Assembly: GCA_948579315.1 (NCBI GenBank)
Contig: CAPAOL010000028.1
Span: 1 to 46,798 of the forward strand
Direction: 5' to 3'
DNA length: 46,798 bases
From: an uncultured Phocaeicola sp.
Lineage (GTDB): Bacteria > Bacteroidota > Bacteroidia > Bacteroidales > Bacteroidaceae
Shown here: piece by piece, positions 16,679 through 24,453 of the stretch
Layout of the letters: every line of letters begins with the position of its first letter
Position numbering within the stretch: position 1 is the first letter of the stretch
Program-made: the position numbers and the translations under genes
Notes under the pieces: generated by a model
Told to the model about the DNA's origin: nothing
Seen by the model: only the letters and a program-made list of their open reading frames with translations
Database searches by the model: none

Positions 16679-17374
16679 TTAGTTTCCGCGCTGTGTAGGC
16701 AGAGTAAATTCCTGCGAATCGCAAATCATTCCGTTCTCGTCCGCCACTGCTACGCGGAAAGTCACTTCACCGTCTTTCAGCTTCTCGCCCGCATGAATCG
16801 AGGCAGTGTATCGGATGCCTTCGCCCGGAAGGATTTCCTCTATCATCACCGAAGGAGAGATGCCAAGATGCTTCACCTTCTCGACCGTTTCTACGACAGG
16901 AATCACATTATATACAGGCTTCCGACCTTCGTTCATAATTTCAAAGATTATCTTGCTGTTTTCTCCCGCATCAATCACATGACTGCGGTTATCATCAATA
17001 AAACGAATCCTGTGCAATTTCAGTTGGGCAAGCGGGCGCTGAACCTGCTGCGGCTGCTTCTTGTATTTCTGAGCACGGACTTCACGCACTTCAGGAACAT
17101 AAGCGTCATCTTCTATCGGGTCTTGTTTAGGTGCAGTCAACGCACCTCCGATAGCTGCTCCGGCAATAGTTCCTACAATATTTCCGATGGCAGAACCACG
17201 GTAACCGCCGCGCCAGCCACGATTATTATTCCCGATAAGTCCGCCTATCGAACTTCCCAGACTACCACCGATAGAAGCACCTGTCACGATAGCTCCCGGA
17301 TTCCCCATACGCCCGGACGCACATCCGCTCAAAATCAAAGCGAAAAGCAAAATTACTGTTAGTTGTTTCTTCAT
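16679..17374 (-). CDS. glycine-zipper lipoprotein
   Basis: 231 residues. The start MKKQLTVILLFALILSGCAS has a textbook lipobox (LSGC). Residues about 28-80 are a glycine-zipper segment (GASIGGSLGSSIGGLIG, then 'GNIVGTIAGAAIGGAL') that can pack in membranes, as in Rick_17kDa/OmpA-linker lipoproteins. The C-terminal 120 residues form an Ig-like domain ('IRFIDDNRSHVIDAGENSK', 'GEGIRYTASIHAGEKLKDGE') of the kind found in CARDB folds. Probably an outer-membrane lipoprotein with a structural role. It lies 27 bp downstream of the helicase stop and may be co-transcribed with it. Confidence 0.8.
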   Translation of the reverse strand: MKKQLTVILLFALILSGCASGRMGNPGAIVTGASIGGSLGSSIGGLIGNNNRGWRGGYRGSAIGNIVGTIAGAAIGGALTAPKQDPIEDDAYVPEVREVRAQKYKKQPQQVQRPLAQLKLHRIRFIDDNRSHVIDAGENSKIIFEIMNEGRKPVYNVIPVVETVEKVKHLGISPSVMIEEILPGEGIRYTASIHAGEKLKDGEVTFRVAVADENGMICDSQEFTLPTQRGN

Positions 17375-17401
17375 GAGCCTCTCTATTTAGTGTTACTTCT
17401 C

Positions 17402-19783
17402 TTATTCTACCACCTTAAAACGAGCGAAACGCAATAATAGTTGCTTGTCACCCGCATTTTTAAAATGAATGGTGGCTTTTGCATTATCTCCCGTTCCTTC
17501 TACTTTCATCACTTCTCCCAATCCGAAACGTTCGTGCTCTATCATTTGTCCGGCTTGCACTCCTGCCATCGACGCAGAACCGGAAGACGACGCCTGAGCT
17601 CCCCCACTGCTGCCTACCGCGCTTACCTTCTTCAAATTTCTTGGCACACTGGGAGCTATTATCTGCACCTTCGGTCGTTCGCGCTGCTCAGAAGAAGAGG
17701 TACTTCCGAAAGGTGCACGCGACGGAGAAGCAGAACGGGTAAATCCGCCTTCTATCTCTCTGCGGAAGCGTCCCGCACCTTCATCAACCAAACGGCTGAC
17801 TCCTGCTTCGTGCGGCATCCGTAAATAGTCAATATCAATATCCCGCAAAAAACGGCTGGGACTTCCAAACTCCATCTTTCCATAACGGAAACGGGTTTTA
17901 GCAAACGACAAATAACAATGTTCTTCCGCACGGGTAATGGCCACATAGAACAAGCGGCGTTCCTCTTCCAACGCACGTGGCGAGTCTCCTACCATGCCGC
18001 TAGGAAACAAGTTTTCTTCCATACCAACCACAAACACGTTCTTAAATTCCAATCCCTTGGCGGAATGGACAGTCATCAAAGTGATCTTCTCCCCATCATC
18101 TGCCTTATCGGAATCTTGGTCGGTAAGTAACGAAATCTCCGAAAGGAAATCGGTTAGGGATATATTCGGATTGCCTTCTTCCTGCCGTAAAGCACAGAAG
18201 TCATTCATACCGTTTACCAACTCTTCGATGTTTTCCTTGCGGCTCAGATTCTCAGGAGAAGTGTCCTGGCAGACATCATTGATAATGCCGGATTGACGGA
18301 TAATATCCGTTCCAATCTCGTATGCGTTCTTATCTACCTGGTCGGTAATAAAGCCTTCTATCAACTCACGGAAACCTTGAAGTTTCGTATGTGTCCCTTT
18401 GTTGATATTCAAGCCATAGCTCAACGGCTCGCAAAGCGTTGCCCACAGGCTGACTCCATTATCAGTGGCTGCCGATATTATTTTGCCGACGGTAGTATCT
18501 CCAATGCCACGGGCAGGATAATTGATGATCCGCTTGAACGCTTCTTCGTCATTCGGATTCACCACCAGACGAAAATAAGCAATAACGTCTTTTATCTCCT
18601 TTCGTTGGTAAAACGAAAGTCCGCCGTAAATCTTATAAGGCATCGTCCGCTTCCGAAGAGCTTCTTCAAAAATACGGCTTTGCGCATTCGTACGATACAG
18701 GATAGCGAAATCTGCATAGCCGTAGGAATGTTCGCGGCGCAGTTCGGCTATCTTATTCGCCACAATATCACCCTCTTCCACATCGCTGTATGCCTGGAAC
18801 ACACCGATAGCTTCCCCTTTCTCTTTCTCGGAGAATACAGCTTTCCGTATCTGGCGCTCGTTCTTCTCAATCAGGCTGTTGGCAGCACAGACAATGGTCT
18901 GTGTGGAACGGTAATTCTGCTCCAGTTTGAAGACTTTCGTATTGGGGTAGATTTTTGTAAAATAGAGAATATTATCAATATCCGCCCCACGGAAAGAATA
19001 GATACTTTGCGCATCATCTCCCACCACACAGACACGCTGATTCTCCTTTGTTAGTTGCAGCACAATGCTATGCTGCGCATAATTCGTATCCTGATACTCA
19101 TCCACCAACACATAACGGAACTGATCGCGATAACGTGCCAACACTTCCGGAAAGTCACGAAACAGAATATAGGTATATACCAATAAATCATCAAAATCCA
19201 TTGCACCTGCCTGACGACATCTGTCCCAATAACGGGTATATATATCACGGATAGCAGGCATCTTGGCAGCCATATCTCCTTCGTAAGCCTCTTTATTGGC
19301 AGCATATCCCGTAGGAGTGACCAGATGATTCTTGGCATTGGAGATGCGTGCCTGCACTACTCCCGGCTTATAAGTTTTCTCGTCCAACCCCATCTCTTTG
19401 ATAATGGAACGAAGCAGGCTCTTACTATCAGCCGTATCATAAATGGTAAACTGGGAAGTAAATCCGATATATTGTGCTTCGGCACGAAGAATACGTGAGA
19501 AAATAGAATGGAAAGTACCCATCCACAAATAACGTGCCCGTTCCATACCTACCTGCCGGGCAATACGCTCTTTCATCTCGCGCGCAGCCTTATTAGTAAA
19601 GGTAAGCGCAAGGATATTCCACGGATTATACCCGTTCTCCTGCTCCAGCAAGTAAGCGATTTTATAAGTCAACACGCGCGTCTTTCCCGAACCCGCACCG
19701 GCTATCACCAGCGAAGGACCGTCATTATAAGTCACTGCTGCACACTGACTCTTGTTCAATTCATCTATATAATTGGTATTCAT
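17402..19783 (-). CDS. ATP-dependent DNA helicase, UvrD/PcrA family
   Basis: 793 residues, the normal size. Motif Q/I: 'LNKSQCAAVTYNDG' and Walker A 'AGAGSGKTR' at about 29-36. Motif Ia 'LALTFTNKAAREMKERI', motif II 'YVLVDEYQDTN' (about 225), motif III 'VVGDDAQSIYSFRGAD' (about 255), motif IV 'KLEQNYRST', motif V 'LMTVHSAKGLEF' and motif VI 'RRLFYVAITRAEE' are all intact. A Ser/Gly/Arg-rich linker leads to a C-terminal Tudor-like module ('GQMIEHERFGLGEVMKVEG'), as in PcrA. It unwinds DNA 3'-5' in repair and replication restart. UvrD and PcrA are not distinguished by sequence alone here. Confidence 0.95.
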   Translation of the reverse strand: MNTNYIDELNKSQCAAVTYNDGPSLVIAGAGSGKTRVLTYKIAYLLEQENGYNPWNILALTFTNKAAREMKERIARQVGMERARYLWMGTFHSIFSRILRAEAQYIGFTSQFTIYDTADSKSLLRSIIKEMGLDEKTYKPGVVQARISNAKNHLVTPTGYAANKEAYEGDMAAKMPAIRDIYTRYWDRCRQAGAMDFDDLLVYTYILFRDFPEVLARYRDQFRYVLVDEYQDTNYAQHSIVLQLTKENQRVCVVGDDAQSIYSFRGADIDNILYFTKIYPNTKVFKLEQNYRSTQTIVCAANSLIEKNERQIRKAVFSEKEKGEAIGVFQAYSDVEEGDIVANKIAELRREHSYGYADFAILYRTNAQSRIFEEALRKRTMPYKIYGGLSFYQRKEIKDVIAYFRLVVNPNDEEAFKRIINYPARGIGDTTVGKIISAATDNGVSLWATLCEPLSYGLNINKGTHTKLQGFRELIEGFITDQVDKNAYEIGTDIIRQSGIINDVCQDTSPENLSRKENIEELVNGMNDFCALRQEEGNPNISLTDFLSEISLLTDQDSDKADDGEKITLMTVHSAKGLEFKNVFVVGMEENLFPSGMVGDSPRALEEERRLFYVAITRAEEHCYLSFAKTRFRYGKMEFGSPSRFLRDIDIDYLRMPHEAGVSRLVDEGAGRFRREIEGGFTRSASPSRAPFGSTSSSEQRERPKVQIIAPSVPRNLKKVSAVGSSGGAQASSSGSASMAGVQAGQMIEHERFGLGEVMKVEGTGDNAKATIHFKNAGDKQLLLRFARFKVVE

Positions 19784-19847
19784 AACAGCATTATAAAAAC
19801 AATGAGGATTTTTAACAAACCCTTGGCGTTCAAATTTGTTCTCAATA

Positions 19848-19880
19848 CAAAAGTATAATATTCATTCGAGAATGAAAGTA
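19848..19880 (-). promoter_or_regulatory. promoter of the UvrD-type helicase gene
   Basis: Leftward TACTTTTG at about 19855-19848 is a perfect TAnnTTTG. The -33 box about 20 bp upstream is only TTTC. The predicted leader is about 55 nt. The gap 19784-19929 also has to serve the divergent gene at 19930, for which I see no clear -7 box. Confidence 0.45.
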
Positions 19881-19929
19881 TTTTTATGAGTTTTCATCAC
19901 TAACTATTTTAACCTAATCCCAAAAAGCA

Positions 19930-21669
19930 ATGAAAAGGAGTATCTTTTTATCAATTATTTTGAGTTTGTTTCTGGTTGCCTGCATTCCACAGGCAATGGC
20001 ACAAAAGCAGAGCCGCTTGGAAAAGCTGCTAAGGTATCTGAACGATAATGACGCCGACAAATGGCAGAAAAACCGTGATAAGATAGATGACGAGACGCAA
20101 ACCTATTATGGCGAAGAACTGGCATTGTTGGACGTTCTCAATGAATTGTGGCACGAACAAAGTGAACAAGCCGCCACCAACTATTTCGGCTGCTACGAAA
20201 GAGCCGCGAAAGCTTATTTTCCGAATATCTGCGAAGAAGAGAAAATACAGCTTTCCAACGTACAAGACAAAGCGGAACAAGCTGTTATATCCATTCTGGA
20301 AGCATCGAAAGAGCAAATTCCCTTTAGCAAGACATTGATGGACAGCATACAGTCAAACGGCTATCCGGCAGACTCCTCCCTCTTACAAAAAGTGCGGGAC
20401 ATACGCGAACTAGCCTTATTAGACGGGATGCTGAAAACACCTGCGCTAAACACCTATCAAACGTATATCTCGGAATATCCGAACGGCAAGTTTATCTCTC
20501 AAATCAACACTGCAGAGAACAAACGGCTTTATCAGATTGTAAAGAGTAATCCGACCTCTGCGAATTTCAAAGCATTCTTTGATAATGCCGCCATGCAGAA
20601 ATTCTTCACTGATAAAGATATACGTCCCTTCCTTTCAGAAGTCCGCACGTTATACGACGACTTTCTGTTTCAAGGGATTGACAGCCTTCGGGAAAAAGGA
20701 AACGCAACAGCTATCCGGCAGACTATTGATGAGTATAAGCAATCACCTTACCTGACTCCCACGGCACGTACGCACCTGGATGATCTTGAATATCTTAGCG
20801 AAAAAGCTGATTTTGAGCTTTTAAAAGCTGCCATTGTCAGTTCCGAATCGTTAAGTATGTTGCAGGATTTTCTTTGTACACACAGATACAAGGAATTTCG
20901 CGACCAGGCCAACGCACTGCGGGCACCGTTTATTCTGCAAACAATCATATCCACCCCTACTTCCGTGAAATACTATAATGGAGGGCGATTGATAAAGTCT
21001 GCGGAAAACGACAGCACAGGAACCACCTCGACCACTTATTCGTATGACGATAAAGGACAGCTCGTCTCCACCCTGGCACTTACCATGAAGAACGGGCAGC
21101 CAGGCAATGAAATACAGACGAATAGATTATACGACCCACAAGGTCACTGCATCTTTGAGGTACAAACGAATCCGAAAACCCAAACGGATCTCTACCGACG
21201 GACACGCCGCATCGGTACCGATGGAAGTATCGAAAGTGATTCGCTCAAGTATGCAGATGGAAGAGTTGTCATAAGCTCCTACAACAAACAGGGATTATTG
21301 ACCGAAACCAAAGAATATAATAAGAACGGAGAACTTCAGGCCTACACCGCCAACAAATATGATGATAAGGGAAGATTGGTTTCATCCCAACATCAAAACT
21401 TGCTTTTTGCCAATTCTCCGGATCAGATTATTTCACAAAAAGATGCTTATGAATACGATAAATACGGTTATCTGTCACAGATTGTTTACCAACGGATTTT
21501 GGGTAATAACCAAAAAACGTCCGGATGCCTGACTTGCTTGTATGATAAATACGGAAACCAGATTGACGGCAATTCTTATTATGAATATGACAATACGGGG
21601 CAATGGATCTCCCGGACTAGCCGGGATAACCCGAAAGAAATGGAACGTATACAGTACCTTTACAAATAA
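19930..21669 (+). CDS. exported protein with YD/RHS-like repeats, function unknown
   Basis: 579 residues. The signal is MKRSIFLSIILSLFLVACIP; LVAC could be a lipobox, but an AMA cleavage site a few residues later also fits, so lipoprotein or soluble periplasmic protein are both possible. Residues about 25-330 are helical ('LEKLLRYLNDNDADKWQKN', 'YQTYISEYPNGKFISQINTA'), resembling TPR-like repeats. From about 350 the sequence turns into degenerate YD-type repeats ('YSYDDKGQLVSTL', 'YDPQGHCIFEV', 'YDDKGRLVSSQ', 'YEYDKYGYLSQIVY', 'YEYDNTGQWISR'), which in Rhs and related proteins form beta structure. No toxin domain follows, so it is not a polymorphic toxin. It is monocistronic, divergent from the helicase. 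Confidence 0.65.
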   Translation: MKRSIFLSIILSLFLVACIPQAMAQKQSRLEKLLRYLNDNDADKWQKNRDKIDDETQTYYGEELALLDVLNELWHEQSEQAATNYFGCYERAAKAYFPNICEEEKIQLSNVQDKAEQAVISILEASKEQIPFSKTLMDSIQSNGYPADSSLLQKVRDIRELALLDGMLKTPALNTYQTYISEYPNGKFISQINTAENKRLYQIVKSNPTSANFKAFFDNAAMQKFFTDKDIRPFLSEVRTLYDDFLFQGIDSLREKGNATAIRQTIDEYKQSPYLTPTARTHLDDLEYLSEKADFELLKAAIVSSESLSMLQDFLCTHRYKEFRDQANALRAPFILQTIISTPTSVKYYNGGRLIKSAENDSTGTTSTTYSYDDKGQLVSTLALTMKNGQPGNEIQTNRLYDPQGHCIFEVQTNPKTQTDLYRRTRRIGTDGSIESDSLKYADGRVVISSYNKQGLLTETKEYNKNGELQAYTANKYDDKGRLVSSQHQNLLFANSPDQIISQKDAYEYDKYGYLSQIVYQRILGNNQKTSGCLTCLYDKYGNQIDGNSYYEYDNTGQWISRTSRDNPKEMERIQYLYK

Positions 21670-21781
21670 AGTAAGATACTGTGAACATTTTGCAGAAAAC
21701 TTCTGTTATTACTAATATAACAAGCCAATTAAAACTTGTAACATTATGAATAGTATATTAATGTCTTTAATTATGATGACC

Positions 21782-22363
21782 ATGACTTACGAAATGCCTA
21801 AACTTCCTTACGCAAACAATGCGTTGGAACCTGTAATCAGTCAGCAAACAATAGATTTCCATTATGGAAAGCATCTACAAACGTATGTAAATAATCTGAA
21901 TAGCCTCGTGCCCGGAACAGAATATGAAGGTAAAACGGTAGAAGAAATCGTTGCAACCGCACCGGACGGAGCTATATTCAATAACGCCGGACAAGTATTG
22001 AATCACAATTTGTACTTCCTGCAATTTGTCCCGAAACCCTCAAAGAAGGAACCGTCAGGCAAACTAGGAGAAGCCATCAAACGTGACTTCGGTAGCTTTG
22101 AAAATTTCAAGAAAGAATTCAACGCAGCAGCAGTCGGATTGTTCGGTTCAGGATGGGCCTGGTTATCCGTTGGGAAAGACGGTAAACTGAAAATCACCAG
22201 AGAAGCCAACGGCAGCAATCCGGTACGTGCCGGTTTAAAGCCGCTTCTCGGATTTGACGTTTGGGAACACTCCTATTATCTGGATTATCAGAACCGCCGC
22301 GCCGACCACGTAAATGTCCTGTGGGATATCATCGACTGGGATGTGGTTGAAAAAAGAATGTAA
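21782..22363 (+). CDS. sodB: superoxide dismutase (Fe/Mn type)
   Basis: About 193 residues from ATG 21782 (MTYEMPKLPYANNALEP), the start typical for Bacteroides enzymes. An in-frame ATG at 21746 would add a hydrophobic 12-residue tail (MNSILMSLIMMT). Metal ligands are visible: His in 'IDFHYGKHLQTYV', His in 'VLNHNLYF', and Asp and His in 'GFDVWEHSYYLDYQN'. 'LFGSGWAWLSV' and 'WEHSYYLDY' are the family signature. It converts superoxide to oxygen and peroxide in the cytoplasm; Bacteroides relatives accept Fe or Mn, and the sequence does not settle which is used. A good terminator follows, so it is probably a single-gene unit. Confidence 0.93.
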   Translation: MTYEMPKLPYANNALEPVISQQTIDFHYGKHLQTYVNNLNSLVPGTEYEGKTVEEIVATAPDGAIFNNAGQVLNHNLYFLQFVPKPSKKEPSGKLGEAIKRDFGSFENFKKEFNAAAVGLFGSGWAWLSVGKDGKLKITREANGSNPVRAGLKPLLGFDVWEHSYYLDYQNRRADHVNVLWDIIDWDVVEKRM

Positions 22364-22392
22364 ACGGATTTACTAGCAAAATTATACTTATA

Positions 22393-22427
22393 AAAAAAGG
22401 TCGTTGTGTTTTTCACAGCGACCTTTT
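22393..22427 (+). terminator. intrinsic terminator after sodB
   Basis: AAAAGGTCGTTGTG, a short T loop, then CACAGCGACCTTTT and further T/C: a long, nearly perfect stem 30 bp after the stop codon. Its flanks are A-rich on the left and T-rich on the right, so it could act in both directions. Confidence 0.85.
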
Positions 22428-22481
22428 CTCATCCCATCAAAAAAACAGGAACTAACAGAAAAATGAAAAAAAATCGACTGA

Positions 22482-22516
22482 TTTAGTGTTTTTCTGTTTC
22501 TTTTTCGCTTACTTTG
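22482..22516 (+). promoter_or_regulatory. candidate promoter of the thiamine operon
   Basis: TTACTTTG at 22509-22516 is a 7/8 match to TAnnTTTG, with T-rich TTT boxes about 20-25 bp upstream. Its position puts the RNA start just ahead of the TPP aptamer, as required. Confidence 0.45.
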
Positions 22517-22527
22517 CTCCCGTAAAG

Positions 22528-22605
22528 ACAAAGGGGTGCCCCATGAGGGGCTGAGATTATACCCTAGGAACCTGAGGCAGTTAATACTGACGTAGGGATT
22601 GTGTT
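22528..22605 (+). promoter_or_regulatory. TPP riboswitch (THI box) controlling the thi operon
   Basis: The conserved aptamer is easy to read: GGGGTGCC, CTGAGAttAtACCCTA, GAACCTGA, GTTAATACTG and CGTAGGGA occur in order, with the closing helix around them. About 70 nt separate the aptamer from the thiS ATG. No obvious T-run terminator lies between, so control of translation or of a weak terminator is possible. Thiamine pyrophosphate binding should lower expression of thiS and downstream genes. Confidence 0.97.
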
Positions 22606-22675
22606 TCTTCTTATCGCCTTTCTATTTAAGCATACTCTTTGTATTTACTTTCAACTTATTTATTCTGATAGGACA

Positions 22676-22876
22676 ATGAAAGTACAAGTGAACAACAAAG
22701 AGGTGGAAATGTCTCCTGACTCTACCCTTACGCAACTGACAGCACAGCTCGAACTTCCGGTTCAAGGCATTGCTATCGCCGTAAACAACAAAATGATTCC
22801 CCGTACCGAATGGGAGCGTTTCATTCTACGCGAGAACGATAACCTGGTGATTATCAAAGCTGCTTGTGGAGGATAA
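22676..22876 (+). CDS. thiS: sulfur carrier protein ThiS
   Basis: 66 residues from ATG 22676, preceded by a GATAGGA ribosome site. MKVQVNNKEVEM opens a ubiquitin-like fold and the protein ends KAACGG; the C-terminal Gly-Gly is adenylated and then thiocarboxylated to deliver sulfur to ThiG. In-frame extension upstream runs into the riboswitch leader and is not used. First gene of the operon; the thiE ribosome site AAGGAG overlaps its stop codon. Confidence 0.95.
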   Translation: MKVQVNNKEVEMSPDSTLTQLTAQLELPVQGIAIAVNNKMIPRTEWERFILRENDNLVIIKAACGG

Positions 22877-22880
22877 GGAG

Positions 22881-23546
22881 ATGATTAGTCTACAATTTAT
22901 CACGCATCAGACCGAACGGTATTCGTACCTCGAATCGGCACGTATGGCACTCGAAGGCGGATGCAAATGGATTCAGCTACGTATGAAAGACGTTCCTCTT
23001 GAAGAAGTGGAAACAGTAGCCCTGCAACTAAAGCCGCTTTGCAAAGAGCACGAAGCAATCCTGATTCTGGATGATCACGTCGAACTGGCCAAAAAACTGG
23101 AAGTGGACGGTGTGCATCTAGGCAAAAAGGATATGCCTATCGACCAAGCCCGCCAAATACTTGGTGAAGCCTTTATTATCGGCGGCACTGCAAACACTTT
23201 CGAAGATGTCGTACAGCACTATCGTGCCGGAGCCGATTATCTCGGCATTGGTCCTTTCCGGTTTACTACCACTAAAAAGAATCTAAGCCCCGTACTGGGT
23301 TTGGAGGGCTATTCTTCTATTCTTTCACAGATGAAGGAAGCGAATATCGAAATCCCCGTTGTAGCTATCGGAGGAATCACTTTTGAGGATATTCCTGCCA
23401 TACTTCATACAGGAGTAAATGGAATAGCCCTGTCAGGAGCTATTCTCGGAGCTGATAATCCGGTAGAAGAAACACGTAGAATCATTGATTCACCACAGAG
23501 GACACAAAGGACACAGAGTTTTTCGTTCTTTCCTAAAACAGAATGA
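22881..23546 (+). CDS. thiE: thiamine phosphate synthase
   Basis: About 221 residues from ATG 22881, with AAGGAG five bases upstream. A TIM barrel with 'CKWIQLRMKD' (phosphate/pyrophosphate site), 'LILDDHVELAKKLEVDGVHLGKKDM', 'IGGTANTFEDV', 'ADYLGIGPFRFTTTKKN' and the phosphate loop 'VVAIGGITFEDI'. It joins HMP-PP to the thiazole phosphate. The last 18 residues (after 'TRRIID') are encoded by one arm of a 30-bp inverted repeat (23489-23518) and by sequence beyond it. They are Ser/Thr/Arg/Gln-rich and unlike the family, so the repeat has probably replaced or extended the normal C-terminus. Confidence 0.93.
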   Translation: MISLQFITHQTERYSYLESARMALEGGCKWIQLRMKDVPLEEVETVALQLKPLCKEHEAILILDDHVELAKKLEVDGVHLGKKDMPIDQARQILGEAFIIGGTANTFEDVVQHYRAGADYLGIGPFRFTTTKKNLSPVLGLEGYSSILSQMKEANIEIPVVAIGGITFEDIPAILHTGVNGIALSGAILGADNPVEETRRIIDSPQRTQRTQSFSFFPKTE

Positions 23547-23626
23547 TAAACACGTATACTCTGTGCAACTCCATAACGAATAAGAAATTATCAGACCTCT
23601 GTGTCCTCTGCGTCCTCTGTGGTGAA
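23489..23626. repeat. 30-bp imperfect inverted repeat (REP/BIME-like) between thiE and thiG
   Basis: The left arm 23489-23518 starts TTCACCACAGAGGACACAAA; the right arm 23597-23626 is its complement with about 2 mismatches in 30. Inside each arm GGACACA/GGACNCAGAG is itself repeated. The spacer is about 78 bp without a gene. I recall CACAGAGGACACAGAG-type sequences as dispersed repeats in Bacteroidota and other genomes. The left arm lies inside the thiE reading frame. Confidence 0.85.
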
Positions 23627-23667
23627 CTCATAAATCAGCATTTAAATAATCAACTAAAATATATAGA

Positions 23668-24441
23668 ATGGAAAAGTTAGTAATTGCGGGACACGAATTT
23701 AGCTCCCGCCTTTTCCTGGGAACAGGAAAATTCAATTCCAATGAAGTAATGGAACAAGCTATTCTAGCTTCGGGTACGGAAATGGTAACTGTTGCCATGA
23801 AACGAATCGACATGGATAACAAAGAGGATGACATGCTGAAACATATCATTCATCCGAATATTCAGTTATTGCCCAATACCTCCGGTGTACGTAACGCGGA
23901 AGAAGCTGTTTTCGCCGCGCAACTGGCTCGCGAAGCTTTTGGAACAAACTGGCTGAAACTGGAAATTCATCCGGACCCACGCTATCTGCTCCCCGACTCT
24001 ATCGAAACACTGAAAGCTACGGAAGAACTGGTAAAACAGGGCTTTATCGTGTTACCTTATTGCCAAGCTGACCCTGTACTCTGCAAACGGCTGGAAGAAG
24101 CAGGCGCAGCTACCGTTATGCCGCTCGGTGCACCTATCGGTACGAACAAAGGATTGCAGACAAAAGAATTCCTGCAAATCATTATCGAACAGGCAGGTAT
24201 CCCGGTGGTAGTGGATGCCGGTATCGGTGCGCCAAGCCATGCTGCCGAAGCAATGGAACTGGGAGCTTCCGCTGTATTAGTGAATACTGCAATAGCCGTT
24301 GCCGGAAATCCGGTAGAAATGGCTAAAGCATTCAAAGCAGCTACAGAAGCCGGAAGACAGGCTTACGAAGCAGGATTAGGATTACAAGCCATCGACTTTG
24401 TAGCAGAAGCAAGTTCACCTCTTACGGCTTTTCTTGATTAA
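23668..24441 (+). CDS. thiG: thiazole synthase
   Basis: 257 residues. TIM-barrel protein beginning 'LVIAGHEFSSRLFLGTGKF', the ThiG signature. The Schiff-base lysine is in 'NWLKLEIHPDPRYLLPD' (about K97). 'GFIVLPYCQADPV', 'MPLGAPIGTNKG' and 'VVDAGIGAPSHAAEAMELGA' complete the phosphate-binding sites. It condenses DXP, dehydroglycine and ThiS-thiocarboxylate into the thiazole. It sits after the repeat and 12 bp before thiC; in the operon ThiS, ThiF and ThiH supply its substrates. Confidence 0.96.
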   Translation: MEKLVIAGHEFSSRLFLGTGKFNSNEVMEQAILASGTEMVTVAMKRIDMDNKEDDMLKHIIHPNIQLLPNTSGVRNAEEAVFAAQLAREAFGTNWLKLEIHPDPRYLLPDSIETLKATEELVKQGFIVLPYCQADPVLCKRLEEAGAATVMPLGAPIGTNKGLQTKEFLQIIIEQAGIPVVVDAGIGAPSHAAEAMELGASAVLVNTAIAVAGNPVEMAKAFKAATEAGRQAYEAGLGLQAIDFVAEASSPLTAFLD

Positions 24442-24453
24442 AACAAATAAACT

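Noticed and set aside
16595..17362. A 255-codon rightward frame opposite the glycine-zipper lipoprotein
   Set aside because: It is the antisense shadow of a gene with a clear lipobox and zipper, and it starts inside the inverted-repeat cluster.
18293..19054. A 253-codon rightward frame inside the UvrD-type gene
   Set aside because: Antisense to conserved helicase motifs; no ribosome site and no family resemblance.
19930..21669. Rhs-type polymorphic toxin
   Set aside because: YD-like repeats are few and degenerate, with no core-closing motif, toxin domain or immunity gene after them.
21746..21781. Hydrophobic N-terminal extension of superoxide dismutase
   Set aside because: Twelve extra residues are too short for a signal peptide and unlike the family; the start at MTYEMPKLPY fits known enzymes.
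23489..23626. Insertion sequence ends or a terminator
   Set aside because: No transposase between the arms, no target duplication seen, and no T run after the stem; a dispersed repeat fits better.
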